Positions 26,501 through 35,235 of a stretch of DNA of 59,312 nucleotides are shown one piece after another. The DNA comes from an uncultured Ellagibacter sp. (lineage in GTDB: Bacteria; Actinomycetota; Coriobacteriia; Coriobacteriales; Eggerthellaceae). The notes beneath the pieces were generated by a model. It saw nothing but the letters and a program-made list of their open reading frames with translations. It did not search any database and was not told the DNA's origin. Each line of letters starts with the position of its first letter. Positions within the stretch are counted from its first letter, which is position 1. Both the position numbers and the translations under genes were made by a program. The DNA is taken from the NCBI RefSeq assembly GCF_934617235.1, contig NZ_CAKTTZ010000009.1, forward strand, positions 1 to 59,312, written 5' to 3'.

Positions 26501-27032
26501 GCTCGATGTAGAAGTCGCCCTCGTCGAAGCAGCTCGCGAAACGACGCGCCCACTCGACCGCGTCGTCGAACTGGCGATTGTCCAGAAGCTTCGGGATGAT
26601 GCCCGCAATGCATGCGGATGAGCCGATGATGCCGTGGCCGTACTTCTGCAGCATGGAGAACGTCGTGCGCGGCTTGTAGTAGAAGTTGTCGACATGCGAT
26701 TCGCTGACCAGGTGCAACAGGTTGTGATAACCCTCGTTGGTCTTCGCAAGGAGCAGCAGATGGTACAGCTTTGGCTTTACGTCCTTGCGCAGCTCCTCGT
26801 CGGTGGTGAAGTAGACCTCGCAGCCGTAGATGGGCTTGACCTTCTTGCCCGTTTCCTTCTCGACCGCCGTGCACGCGTCGCACAGCTCCGGCACGCCCGA
26901 CATGACGCCGTGGTCGGTGATGGCCACCGCCGGCATGTCGAGATCGGCGGCGCGACGGACCATGTCTTTCACGTGGGTCAAGCCGTCGAGCAGGGAATAT
27001 TCGGTGTGATTGTGCAAATGTACGAACGCCAT
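23574..27032 (-). CDS. dnaE: DNA polymerase III subunit alpha
   Basis: 1152 aa, normal for DnaE. The PHP domain opens the protein (FVHLHNHTEYSLLDG); the palm carries PDIDVDFEDERR near residue 405 with catalytic Asp residues; GPGRGSAAG is near 370. Helix-hairpin-helix follows (GVRGVGRNVADAI near 835) and then an OB fold (VGMVSNVVTKLTKRGTKMATF near 995). It is the replicative polymerase. It is separate from truA by 235 bases, in which I see no gene. Confidence 0.97.
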   Translation of the reverse strand: MAFVHLHNHTEYSLLDGLTHVKDMVRRAADLDMPAVAITDHGVMSGVPELCDACTAVEKETGKKVKPIYGCEVYFTTDEELRKDVKPKLYHLLLLAKTNEGYHNLLHLVSESHVDNFYYKPRTTFSMLQKYGHGIIGSSACIAGIIPKLLDNRQFDDAVEWARRFASCFDEGDFYIELQNQGLRTDAGMTQTELNRQLTKVAQLAGLKTIATNDFHYLKKEDAKAQDIMLCIGTGSAVNDANRMRFENDEFYMKTEEEMREALSEFPEACDNTVEVADKIDVVLERDSILPRFPLPEGETEESWFRKQCEWGLKKRYGDPVPKEAWDRYEYEAGIILQQGFPAYFLIVQEYIAWARSQGIGVGPGRGSAAGAICTYAMGITDLDPLPNGLLFERFLSPERVEMPDIDVDFEDERRQEVIEHIKEVYGEDHVSGVITFGKLQAKNAVRDAARVLDYPYSVGDRICKMIGDELGITIDKALETNPDLKKAYDGEEDVRQVVDAAKSIEGHVRGEGVHACATIICRDPMADHVPMKRDTKGGGIITQYDGHYTPDLGLLKMDFLGLRTLGVLSRACRNVEQTTGIKMVPEEIPTDDEGAFALMRSGNMDGLFQVEGSLYVSLFARLPPRRFSDIVASIALNRPGPLESGMVDDYVKVASGKTPVHYYDDRLRPVLEETYGTMVYQEQIMQVSMVMSGFSAGKADKLRKAMGKKKIDIMRLLQEDWNNGAVENGYSLDIAKKIWDDAEKFAKYAFNKSHSAAYSILVMRTAYLKAHYPNEYMAAVLSSYMGNTDRLIRYIASCNHNGTPVLPPDINSSNAEFTPVKDGIRFGLVGVRGVGRNVADAIIAEREENGPFTSLHDFVNRVDAKCFNRKTLEALIKGGAFDSTGYTRKQLMYFLEDTPLLENASKRQKDRDAGQVSMFDLFASDEDSGFQEDVPAPDGIEWDKRTKLAYEKEIMKIYVSEHPLAPYESAISRMTKFQLGDLAERTKEIKSATFVGMVSNVVTKLTKRGTKMATFTIEDTTGHMECICFKYDENAEAIHEDAIVKIKGKFEHSDRGNQIMAFEIEEIELNEADARPSHLQLNVPSCEFDQQKLLRLNRILQSYPGRDGVVLLVTQSDGRRFRAELPVTVDSGSPVMRSELQDLFGRGALIA

Positions 27033-27221
27033 GGATGTGCCTCGAATCGCTTACGTGGTATGCGCGCGGAGTATGTTTACAAGTGTGGGTGCGCAGCTGT
27101 TTTCTCGCGTTCAATCATAGCAGCAAGTGGCAAGTTTTGCATGGCTAACACAGCGAACAAGTGATGTAGTTTTGAGGAAGGCGCGCGGGAGCCTGGCACG
27201 CATCGCGGCGCACCAGGCTCG

Positions 27222-27410
27222 CTATCTTGAAACATCTTCGCCGGGAGGCGCGAAAGCGGGCATGTCATCGCCGTGTTTGCGCAGATCGCGCTGGAATAAA
27301 CCTGCCATGATGCGATTGCGCGTCCCCCAGGTAGCGCCCGTTACCGCGTCAATGGTCTTTTGCACCTCGTTTAAGTCCACCCCGCCGGTTTTCCGATCAG
27401 GCTGCGGCAC
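27222..27410 (-). CDS. Small protein with a DAVTGAT flavinylation-like motif
   Basis: 62 aa from a GTG that overlaps the end of the upstream membrane-protein gene by 14 bases. It contains QKTIDAVTGATWGTRNRI, which resembles the Dxx(S/T)GA(T/S) sequence where ApbE attaches FMN in FMN-binding domains. There is no signal peptide and the domain would be far too short (family about 90 residues or more), so this may be a decayed FMN-binding domain or a frame-shifted extension of the upstream gene. Translation is uncertain. Confidence 0.4.
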   Translation of the reverse strand: MPQPDRKTGGVDLNEVQKTIDAVTGATWGTRNRIMAGLFQRDLRKHGDDMPAFAPPGEDVSR

Positions 27411-27900
27411 CGGCGTTCTCCTTCACGATCGTACCCGCAATGGCGCCCGCCAGCGGATCGGACAGAAACGCCACAATGACGATCGTCGGCCAGAACTGCA
27501 TGCACAGCGCGACAAATCGATCGAACACGTTCACGCCCACCACCTGGCCGGTCATCGCATTCACCGCCTCGGTCTCGCCCACGCCCGTCATAAAGCAAGT
27601 CATCACCGCGCCTAAGAAAAACATGATGAGTGTGGAGAAGAAAACGTTCTGGATCAGGCGAAACGCGACGCTGCCGGGCTTCGCATCAAAGTATACGGCA
27701 CACGATGCCGACAGCTTCGCGAGCGGAAGAATCGACGTCACGAGAAACGAGGTGACGAACGCGACGGCAAAACTTAAGGCCCAGCATATCGGATCGATAT
27801 GGGGAACCCCTTGGGCAATGGTGAGGCACAGGCAGAGAACCGCGGCCACGATAATCGAGAAGAACAGGCCGTACACGATGTAGTATTTCTTCGAATGCAT
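27397..27900 (-). CDS. Small four-helix membrane protein (DUF2798-like)
   Basis: 167 aa with four predicted TM helices (about 8-28, 37-60, 83-105, 132-152). Two Cys sit in TM1 and SCAVYF near 65. The layout recalls DUF2798 proteins, but I could not confirm this. It lies 81 bases after the iron-sulfur gene of the molybdopterin enzyme and may be cotranscribed with it. Confidence 0.65.
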   Translation of the reverse strand: MHSKKYYIVYGLFFSIIVAAVLCLCLTIAQGVPHIDPICWALSFAVAFVTSFLVTSILPLAKLSASCAVYFDAKPGSVAFRLIQNVFFSTLIMFFLGAVMTCFMTGVGETEAVNAMTGQVVGVNVFDRFVALCMQFWPTIVIVAFLSDPLAGAIAGTIVKENAGAAA

Positions 27901-27981
27901 TTGAAACGCCCCCTTACGAATGGGGCTGCGCGCCTCCCCTCAGAAGCTGACGCAGCCCCGTTTATGTGAACTTGCGAGCCT

Positions 27982-28323
27982 CTACGCCACCACGAAAAGC
28001 GTCTTCTGCTTCTCGTCCATGCGCGCCGAAAGCTCTTCGACCGTGCCGAATTCCAGGCACTTCGACTGGCAGTGCTGCACGCAGGTGGGAACCTTGCCCG
28101 TACCACGGCGCTTAGCGCACGTGTCGCACTGCTTGGTGGGAATGGGCAGGTAGGAGAACTGCCAGTCCTCGTTAACCTCGTCGCCGATGACCCACGGGCC
28201 GATCTTCACCACTTTGATGCCCGTCTCGCCGACGGGAAGGCCATGCTCCATCTGGCACGCGATTTCGCAGCTATAGCAGCCAGAGCACCATTGCGCGTCA
28301 ACCAAAAGTCCGTACTTCGCCAT
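27982..28323 (-). CDS. Ferredoxin-like iron-sulfur subunit of the molybdopterin enzyme
   Basis: 113 aa. Cysteine clusters are CSGCYSCEIAC (13-23), a C-terminal CDTCAKR and CVQHCQSKC: enough for up to two cubane clusters but without the four full sets of DmsB/NrfC. The N-terminal motif is typical of electron-transfer subunits of the DMSO reductase family. It starts 3 bases after the catalytic-subunit stop codon. No Tat or Sec signal, so it works in the cytosol with its partner. Confidence 0.85.
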   Translation of the reverse strand: MAKYGLLVDAQWCSGCYSCEIACQMEHGLPVGETGIKVVKIGPWVIGDEVNEDWQFSYLPIPTKQCDTCAKRRGTGKVPTCVQHCQSKCLEFGTVEELSARMDEKQKTLFVVA

Positions 28324-28326
28324 GAT

Positions 28327-30558
28327 TTATTCCCCCTCGACCTTGTAAATCTTGCAGATAGAGCTCTTGTAGTTGGAGCCGAAGCCGCTCTTGCCCGGAA
28401 TCCACGGAAGCGTATTGTTGATGTTGAGGTCGAACACGTCGTAGAAGTTGTCGGGGTCGCCCTCGGGGAACCACCAGCCGTGATCGCACGACACGATGCG
28501 GCGGTCCATCTGCACCGTGAGCTTCGCCTTGCGCTTCGCGCGGCCCATGGGGCCCTCCATCCACACCCAGTCGCCGTCCTTGATGCCGTACTTGGCCGCG
28601 GTGTCGGGGTGGATGTCCATAAGCGGCCAGGGGCGATAGTGGCGCATGCGCTCGATCTGACGATGCTCGGAGTGGAACATGCCCCAGAAGCGCGCGCCGG
28701 ACGTCATAACGAGCGGGAACTCGTCCATAAGCTCGGGGGTGGAGCCGGGGCCGGGCTCGGGCTCCTCGAAATAGGGCAGCGGATCGAGCCCTGCGCGGCT
28801 GTAGAAGTTGCTCCACAGCTCGATGCGTCCGGTCGGGGTGTTGAAGCCGGGCTGTCCGTCGGGGCGCAGCTTGCCCGTCTTGTAGCGGTAGTACTCGATG
28901 GGCTGGTAGGCGGGTGCAACCTTCTGCAGCTCTTCGAAGGACATCTCGGTGGGCTTGAGCATATCGGTGAACATGTCGTCGACGTTGTCCCACGGCCACG
29001 CCTCGGGATTCCAGCGACGTCCCAGCTCAAGGTTGATCTCCATGTCGGACTTGCACTCGCCGACCTGCGTCACCTTGTTGATGGTGCTGCCGCGCTGCGC
29101 GCCTGAGACGAACGCGATGCCGTTGCGCTCGGCAAACGTCTGCGCGGGAAGGACGACATCGGCCAAGGCAGCGATCGTCGGGGTCTTGAACAGGTCGACC
29201 ACCACGATGAAGTCGAGCTTGTTCAGGGCCTTGTAGAGGCGCTGCGGGTCGGCGCCCATGCAGGCGATCGGGTTGGTGGTCTGCAGCCATGCGCCATGGA
29301 TCTCATAGGGCACGCCGGTTTCGATCGTCTTCACCGTCTCGTCGGGTTGAGACACCGCGAAGCCGAAGTTGAACAGCGGGTAGTCCTTGATGCCGATTCG
29401 CTTCTCTTCCTGCACAGGGCCCAAGACCTCGCGGCCCCAGCCGCCTGCAACCGAGAGTATCTCGGGGGCGACGATCATACCGCCCGGGCGCTCCATGTTG
29501 CCCGTGATCTCCCACAGAGCGAGAATTGCCTGGCCAGCAGGCATGGCCTCACGCGTCATGTCGACAGCGACGCCCCACTGCAACGTGGAGTTCTTCGCGT
29601 TGCCGAGCATGCGGGCCGCGGCGACGATCTTGTCCTCGGGGACCCAGGTGATCTCGGAGACGCGCTTGATGTCGAACTCGGCGGCGCGGGCAGCGAGCTC
29701 ATCGAAGCCGTAGCACCATTTCTCGACGAACTCGTGATCGTAGAGGTCTTCTTTGACGATGATATTGATCATGCCGAGGGCGAGCGCAGCGTCGGTGCCG
29801 GGGCGGACGCGCAGATGAAGCTCGGACTTCGACGCGAGCCAGGTTACCTTCGGATCGACGGTGACGATCTTCATGCCGCGCTTCATAAGGTCGATCACCC
29901 AGTGGCCATAGAAGCCTTCAATGTTCGACTTCAGAGGGTAGTTGCCCCAGATGAACATGACTTCCGGCACTTCGTAGTCGGGATGGTCGTAGCGCTCGGG
30001 GAACTGCTGGGCGGCGTCGGGAATCCACGGTGCGCCTGTGGTGGCCGCCATGCCCGCGATGCGCGGCAGATAGCATGCCTGCCCGGAGAGGAAGCCCGTG
30101 TAGTTGGGGCTACCGAACGACCAGCACAGACGCGTGATGTAGGCAGCGATATCGCGGCCGGTGCCCTGCGCGAACACGACCGACTCGGCGCCGTACTTCT
30201 CCTTCATGTCCATGAACTTCTCGGTGATGAGGTCGTACGCCTCATCCCACGTGATGCGCTCCCATTTGTCCTTGCCGCGATCTTCGCGGGCGCGCTTCAT
30301 CGGGTAGAGCAGACGGTCTTTGTGATTGGTCACCTCGGGCGCGTCGATGCAGCGCATGCACAAACGACCCTGCGTCCACGGATCTTCCGGGTCGCCTTCG
30401 CATTTCACGAACTTGCCGTCTTTGTCGGTGTACATGATGACGCCGCAGCCCAAGTGGCACCCCGGCCCCGTCCATGCGCAACCGCGCGTTACATCAAGGT
30501 CGCCTTCGGTGTACTTGAAAGGCTTCTCATGTTCGACGACATGATACTTCTCCCCCAT
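28327..30558 (-). CDS. Cytoplasmic molybdopterin oxidoreductase, catechol dehydroxylase / acetylene hydratase type
   Basis: 743 aa without a Tat signal. N-terminal cluster Cys27, Cys34, Cys38 (in CAWTGPGCHLGCGV) and Cys67 in GRLCMRC bind [4Fe-4S]. The likely Mo/W ligand is Cys162 in SGQACYLPR. Further on come MFIWGNYPLKSN, TNPIACMGADP, and the C-terminal cofactor domain (GARFWGMFHSEHRQ, DHGWWFPEG). This Cys pattern is shared with acetylene hydratase, pyrogallol transhydroxylase and the gut catechol dehydroxylases (family knowledge). Strong SD GAGGAGG. The substrate is unknown. Divergent from a LuxR-type regulator, as in many Eggerthellaceae. Confidence 0.85.
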   Translation of the reverse strand: MGEKYHVVEHEKPFKYTEGDLDVTRGCAWTGPGCHLGCGVIMYTDKDGKFVKCEGDPEDPWTQGRLCMRCIDAPEVTNHKDRLLYPMKRAREDRGKDKWERITWDEAYDLITEKFMDMKEKYGAESVVFAQGTGRDIAAYITRLCWSFGSPNYTGFLSGQACYLPRIAGMAATTGAPWIPDAAQQFPERYDHPDYEVPEVMFIWGNYPLKSNIEGFYGHWVIDLMKRGMKIVTVDPKVTWLASKSELHLRVRPGTDAALALGMINIIVKEDLYDHEFVEKWCYGFDELAARAAEFDIKRVSEITWVPEDKIVAAARMLGNAKNSTLQWGVAVDMTREAMPAGQAILALWEITGNMERPGGMIVAPEILSVAGGWGREVLGPVQEEKRIGIKDYPLFNFGFAVSQPDETVKTIETGVPYEIHGAWLQTTNPIACMGADPQRLYKALNKLDFIVVVDLFKTPTIAALADVVLPAQTFAERNGIAFVSGAQRGSTINKVTQVGECKSDMEINLELGRRWNPEAWPWDNVDDMFTDMLKPTEMSFEELQKVAPAYQPIEYYRYKTGKLRPDGQPGFNTPTGRIELWSNFYSRAGLDPLPYFEEPEPGPGSTPELMDEFPLVMTSGARFWGMFHSEHRQIERMRHYRPWPLMDIHPDTAAKYGIKDGDWVWMEGPMGRAKRKAKLTVQMDRRIVSCDHGWWFPEGDPDNFYDVFDLNINNTLPWIPGKSGFGSNYKSSICKIYKVEGE

Positions 30559-30604
30559 GATTCCTCCTCTGTTTGCATACGCCTGGGAGTCATCTTTGCT
30601 CCCC

Positions 30605-30680
30605 TTTCGGACTTCGCCACGGCGGGCTGCGAAGCCGAAAGTGCGTATTCGCTTGCCTTGACAATAGGGGCCTCGTATTA
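30605..30680. promoter_or_regulatory. Divergent promoter region with an imperfect palindrome
   Basis: TTTCGGACTTCGC (30605-30617) pairs with GCGAAGCCGAAA (30629-30640) with one bulged base. TTGACA at 30658-30663 could be the -35 for the regulator gene, although the -10 is not clear. The palindrome lies where a regulator could act on both genes. Confidence 0.5.
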
Positions 30681-30757
30681 TGGAAAAAATCGACGGATAG
30701 CGCGGTTTTCAAAAAGCCTCATCGGCTATGCAGGGGATTCGGGGGGAAGATGAGACT

Positions 30758-32263
30758 ATGGAAAATAGTATGAGTAACAGCGTTGAGCCAGGTAAACAGG
30801 CCAACCAATTGCACATAGCCGCCATCTCAAGCGGTCTGGGCTTTTTCTGGTGCTGTCTTTTCTCGGAGCTGACGGGCTTCTCGGCGCAAGGCGAGGAGGC
30901 GCTTGTTTGGTGGAATCCCATTGCCTGCCGTATCGCGTTTTTCGCCTGCTTCGCCTTGTTCGCCTGCTTTATCGCGCACCTCCCCTTCGGGGCGATGGGA
31001 AAACGGGTGAGGAAGAACGCGATCGCGCTCGTCGTGGCGAGCGTTGCAGCCTTCGTGGCAACGGGGGTCGTCGAAGCGGCGGGGGCGGCCATCCCCGTAG
31101 GAATCGGAATCGCCCGCGACGCCCTGGGAGGCTTGGGCGCAGCATGCCTGCTCTTCCTTTGGATACCCCTGATCGCGAGGACAAGCCGCGAGACGCTCAT
31201 CGCTTCCCTTTCCTTATCGGCGGTGCTCGGCAGCGGATTCTCGCTCGGGCTGAAGATGATGGGAGACCCCGCCGCGTGCTTCTTCCTCGCGGCGAGCGCC
31301 CTTGCGTGCCTCGGCTTTGCGCAGCTGCTCAGCAGCAGCGGCATCGACCTGGAAGGAAATGCCGGCATCTCATCCGCCCACCAAACGGAAGCAAAGGGAA
31401 TACCACTTGCGCAATCAAAGAAGAACGCGCAACTATCGTGGGCGTTCGGCATTGTCAACGTGATTTACGGCATAGTGTTCGGCGTCGGCGCGGGAAACCT
31501 ACTTCAAGTGAACCAAGGCCCTGCCGTAACATGCGGCTGCGCGCTGCTTCTCGCAATAGGCGCGAGCGCCGCGCATCTGTTCGCGCACCGCTCGCAAGGT
31601 CGGGTGCAGCAAAGCACCGTGCTTCGAATGCTATTTCCCGTCTTCGTCGTCGCCTTGGTACCGATGTCATTTTTGAACAGCGAAGGAGCGCTTTTCGTTA
31701 TTTGCAATCTGCTTATCCTGGGAAGCTTCACGTTCTTGGCGCTCGTGAGCATCGCATTCGAGATAAAGGGCGCAAACGAGCGCAGCGCCTCACCGCTCTT
31801 TTTCGTAGGGATGAGTCAAATGACCCTAGCAGGCGGCATGAGCTTAGGATTCGCGCTTGATCTGATTCCGGGCGTCACCGGTGTCTTCAGCCTGAACGTG
31901 CTTTCTGCGGTGGCACTTGCGCTCGTCATCGTGCTCGCGATACTGATCACGCTCACGCAAAGCCGAATGGTTGACGCTCAGGCAGAAGTCGATGCCGCCG
32001 TGGCACAAGCGCGCGCAATCGCCGAACAAGCTGAACAGGGGCGATGGAAAACGCGATGCGCAGAGATTGCGAGCGACTCGAAGCTGTCTGCGCGCGAAAC
32101 CGAGGTTTTCCTACTCCTGGCAAAAGGCCGCGGAACCGAGCACATCCAAAACAAGCTGGGCATCTCGAGCCACACCGTGAAGACGCACACGTACAACGTC
32201 TACAAGAAACTCGGCGTGAAGAATCGCGAGGAGCTGCTTGACCTGGTCGAAGGGGAGAAATAA
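30758..32263 (+). CDS. Membrane-bound LuxR-type transcriptional regulator
   Basis: 501 aa. About 12 hydrophobic helices fill residues 20-400; a helical linker leads to a C-terminal LuxR HTH (LSARETEVFLLLAKGRGTEHIQNKLGISSHTVKTHTYNVYKKLGV). Start at 30758 has GGGGGAAG about 8 bases upstream; a start ten codons earlier lacks one. In Eggerthella and relatives such proteins sit beside molybdopterin reductases and switch them on when the substrate is present (general knowledge). The divergent reductase is the likely target here. Confidence 0.9.
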   Translation: MENSMSNSVEPGKQANQLHIAAISSGLGFFWCCLFSELTGFSAQGEEALVWWNPIACRIAFFACFALFACFIAHLPFGAMGKRVRKNAIALVVASVAAFVATGVVEAAGAAIPVGIGIARDALGGLGAACLLFLWIPLIARTSRETLIASLSLSAVLGSGFSLGLKMMGDPAACFFLAASALACLGFAQLLSSSGIDLEGNAGISSAHQTEAKGIPLAQSKKNAQLSWAFGIVNVIYGIVFGVGAGNLLQVNQGPAVTCGCALLLAIGASAAHLFAHRSQGRVQQSTVLRMLFPVFVVALVPMSFLNSEGALFVICNLLILGSFTFLALVSIAFEIKGANERSASPLFFVGMSQMTLAGGMSLGFALDLIPGVTGVFSLNVLSAVALALVIVLAILITLTQSRMVDAQAEVDAAVAQARAIAEQAEQGRWKTRCAEIASDSKLSARETEVFLLLAKGRGTEHIQNKLGISSHTVKTHTYNVYKKLGVKNREELLDLVEGEK

Positions 32264-32341
32264 AGAAAGAGCCACGGGAGTCTTGATGCCGTCGGGACGA
32301 ATCGGCCCGAACGCCATCGGAGCCGCAAGAGGCAGACCCGC

Positions 32342-33604
32342 CTATTCAGCCGCCAGCATGCGGCAAGCCCATTGGGCGGCGACCATGCTACCCTTCGCGA
32401 GCACGCTCTCATCGATGGTGAAGTGGCAGCTGTGCTGCGGGTGCGAGGCTCCCACCTCGGGGTTTCGCGTGCCGACGAAGCAGAACACGCCGGGCACGAT
32501 GTTCAAGTACTCACTGAAATCCTCACCCGAAAGCGTGCCGCGGTAATCCGACACGGCGGACTCCCCCAACATGTCCACAACCGCACGTCGCGCGACCTCC
32601 GCGCATACGGGATCGTTCGCGAGGCCTGCGTTGCCCTCCTCGAACGTGAACTTCACCTTGGCACCGAAGGCATGCCCTATCTTGCTCACGATGCGCTCAA
32701 GACGATCGGGGACCTCGCGGCGCAGCTTGTCGGTCCAGGTGCGCACCGTCCCCGAAAGATAAGCGTGACCAGCCATGATGTTGCGCGCCTCGCCGCCATG
32801 GAACTCGCCCACGGTAACGACGACCGGGTCGAACGGCGACACGTCGCGGCTGACGAGCACCTGCAGCCCGTTGACCATCTCCGCGCCCACGACAACGGCG
32901 TCGACGCCCTTGTGCGGCATGGATCCGTGCGCGGAGACGCCCTCGATATCAATGTGGAACCAGTCGGTATTGGCCATGCGCTGTCCCGGCGCACACGAAA
33001 CCGTGCCCGCGTCCACCTCGCTCCAGATGTGCGCGCCATAAATAGCGTCGACGCCGTCAAGCGCGCCTGCGTCGATCATGGAAAGCGCACCAATCGAGAT
33101 TTCCTCGGCAGGTTGGAACAGAATGCGAACTTCGCCTTTGAGCTGCGGCTTCATCTCGAGAAGAATGCGAATCGCACCGAGCATCATGGCCATGTGCGCA
33201 TCATGGCCGCACGCGTGCATGACGCCCTCGTTCTTGGAGGCGAACAACGCACCCGTATCCTCGGTCACAGGAAGCGCATCAATGTCGGCGCGAAGGGCCA
33301 CGCGACGCACAGGGGTGCCGGAGGCATCGTAGGCGCCAGGGGCTTCCCCGCGAATCGTCGCGATAATGCCGTTGTTATCGAGACGGCGATATTCAACTCC
33401 AAGGCTGTCGAGTTTTTCGCAAAGCATCTCCTGCGTATGAGACTCATGACCTGAAACCTCAGGATACTGATGAAAAAGCCGGCGCCACTCGATGACCGCG
33501 GGCTCGGCGGTAGCGGCAACGTCGCGAACGCGCTCGGCGGTCAGTCTTCCTGCAAGTTCGGATTGGGCGAAAGCAAGCGCTTCGACATCGGCGCAAGGAT
33601 GCAT
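32342..33604 (-). CDS. M20 family amidohydrolase
   Basis: 420 aa. Metal-binding landmarks: RADIDALPV near 124, MHACGHDAHMAMM near 150, PAEEISIGALSM near 181, GTRNPEVG and HSCHFTIDE near the C-terminus. These define the hippurate hydrolase / N-acyl-amino-acid amidohydrolase branch. It cleaves an amide bond of an acylated amino acid or peptide in the cytosol. Single gene; its substrate is not clear. Confidence 0.9.
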   Translation of the reverse strand: MHPCADVEALAFAQSELAGRLTAERVRDVAATAEPAVIEWRRLFHQYPEVSGHESHTQEMLCEKLDSLGVEYRRLDNNGIIATIRGEAPGAYDASGTPVRRVALRADIDALPVTEDTGALFASKNEGVMHACGHDAHMAMMLGAIRILLEMKPQLKGEVRILFQPAEEISIGALSMIDAGALDGVDAIYGAHIWSEVDAGTVSCAPGQRMANTDWFHIDIEGVSAHGSMPHKGVDAVVVGAEMVNGLQVLVSRDVSPFDPVVVTVGEFHGGEARNIMAGHAYLSGTVRTWTDKLRREVPDRLERIVSKIGHAFGAKVKFTFEEGNAGLANDPVCAEVARRAVVDMLGESAVSDYRGTLSGEDFSEYLNIVPGVFCFVGTRNPEVGASHPQHSCHFTIDESVLAKGSMVAAQWACRMLAAE

Positions 33605-33736
33605 GGGGGATTCCTCCGTAAAGACAAGGTCAAATCGACCTTGATGGTATTGGATGAGCAGGCTAAAGACCAGCGCAAAGCTGTAAATTCGCGCGAAACC
33701 AAAATTAAAGCAGGCAAACGGTGAGAGAACGAGCCG

Positions 33737-34663
33737 TCAGGACACAGAGGGATAGTTATCCCCGCGGCCTTGTGCGCGCTTGCCCATGAGCAGATTCAAC
33801 AGCGAACCCGCAACAACGAACGCGACGCCGACCCAGAAAAGACCAGGTAGAGCAAGCCTTAGGATAATCGAGCTCGCCACCACGGAAAGGAAGGGCGCCG
33901 CATACGACGCAAGCGCCATGCGCGACACGTTCCCGAACAGAAGCCCATGGTTCCAACACGCGTACCCCGCAGCAATCGAACCCATCGCGGCAAGGAGAGC
34001 CAGAATCGAACCGATCGACGGCAAGCTCTCCGGCGCAGGCGCGCCCGACGTGGCGAACATGACCCAGAACACCGCAGCAACGCCGATCATGAAATAGGCT
34101 GTGGCGTCCTTGCCGTTCGTGATGCGCGGGGTGACAACGGAATAGGCGGCCCAGGCAAGCGCCGCCGCGAGCGTCAAGGCGAACGGAAGCGGGTTCGAGA
34201 CGACGTCGGCCACAACGACGCTCGCGTCGAGGCCAGCGTCTCCCCCGAGCGCCAGCATCACGCCCACCGTCGCAAGAGCAGCACCCGGAAGCGCACGAGC
34301 CGCGCCGCGTGCGCCACTAGCCGCCGTGGAATTCAGAAGCACGGTAAGCGACGGCCATAAATAGTTCACCATGCTGAGCTCGACCGTTTGCGTGGACGAG
34401 GCGGCAAGGCCGATCGACGCGCTGATAGCGGCCTCGTAGAAAACGAAAAGCCCGCCGCTGATCAGGAAGTACTTTGCGGGATAGGCGCTCGGCCTCGACG
34501 GGCGCAGCACGATGAACAGCGAAATCGCGCCGAGCGTGTAGATGAGCGCACCGCCGAGCAGAACGCCGAAGCCTTGCGAGGTCAGGCGCACGAAGCCAAA
34601 CATCATGCTCCAAAACACGAGCGCAAGAAAACCCACCATTGTGGCCCGATCGCTTTTGCCCAT
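33737..34663 (-). CDS. yddG: YddG-type aromatic amino acid exporter (DMT/EamA superfamily)
   Basis: 308 aa, ten predicted TM helices. Two blocks align closely with E. coli YddG as I recall it: ATMVGFLALVFWSMMFGFVR at the start, and MVNYLWPSLTVL near residue 110; also LALGGDAGL. YddG exports aromatic amino acids and related amphipathic compounds. The ATG at 34663 gives a start like YddG; longer in-frame starts add a 63-residue basic extension without family support, but the SD at 34663 is poor. Confidence 0.83.
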   Translation of the reverse strand: MGKSDRATMVGFLALVFWSMMFGFVRLTSQGFGVLLGGALIYTLGAISLFIVLRPSRPSAYPAKYFLISGGLFVFYEAAISASIGLAASSTQTVELSMVNYLWPSLTVLLNSTAASGARGAARALPGAALATVGVMLALGGDAGLDASVVVADVVSNPLPFALTLAAALAWAAYSVVTPRITNGKDATAYFMIGVAAVFWVMFATSGAPAPESLPSIGSILALLAAMGSIAAGYACWNHGLLFGNVSRMALASYAAPFLSVVASSIILRLALPGLFWVGVAFVVAGSLLNLLMGKRAQGRGDNYPSVS

Positions 34664-34800
34664 TCGCCTCACGCGGCCGCTTCCCTTCTCCATCGAATCA
34701 CCAAACTGCCCCATAGTACAAGAGCGCGGGCGCAGTGGGGCGCGGCGCCCGCAAAAGGAGGAATAAGGCGCCGGGCGACGGGTGTTCGCAAACGCCCTGG

Positions 34801-35235
34801 CTAGCGCTCCGTCTTCACGACGAAACCGAAATAGACGATATGCCCCACCCACACGGCGGCAACGATTGCACGGCCAACGGGGACGTTGCTCATCATGACA
34901 AAACCCACAGCCAAAAGCACGGTGACGGGCACGAGGATGGTGAGCTTCGCCCGCAGCGTCATGGAGCGCTTAGTCACATAGTCCTCGAGAACCGTTTTGT
35001 AGACCTTCGTGCCTTTAAACCAGCTGTTCAGGCGATCGGAGCTGCGCGCAAAACAGAAGGCGGCCACCAAGATGAACGGCGTTGTGGGCAGAATCGGCAA
35101 CACCACGCCCACCATCCCCAACGCGAAGAAAAGGAAGCCTCCTGCTGCCCACAGGGCGTAGCGCAAGCGTGAGTTTGCTTGTTTTACCTGCTCAATTGGG
35201 ATACACTGCTCAATTTGGGCAGTCTGTTCGTTCAC
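34801..35235 (-). CDS. YbaN family (DUF454) inner-membrane protein
   Basis: 144 aa. A polar N-tail of about 25 residues precedes paired helices with GMVGVVLPILPTTPFILVAAFCFARSS, the hallmark of DUF454, then the conserved polar loop (KRSMTLRAK) and two more helices. The function of the family is unknown. It stands alone between the exporter and tatD. Confidence 0.9.
   Translation of the reverse strand: MNEQTAQIEQCIPIEQVKQANSRLRYALWAAGGFLFFALGMVGVVLPILPTTPFILVAAFCFARSSDRLNSWFKGTKVYKTVLEDYVTKRSMTLRAKLTILVPVTVLLAVGFVMMSNVPVGRAIVAAVWVGHIVYFGFVVKTER

Noticed and set aside
29296..30753. A 485-codon open frame on the plus strand
   Set aside because: Antisense to the molybdopterin enzyme, whose cofactor motifs are unmistakable.
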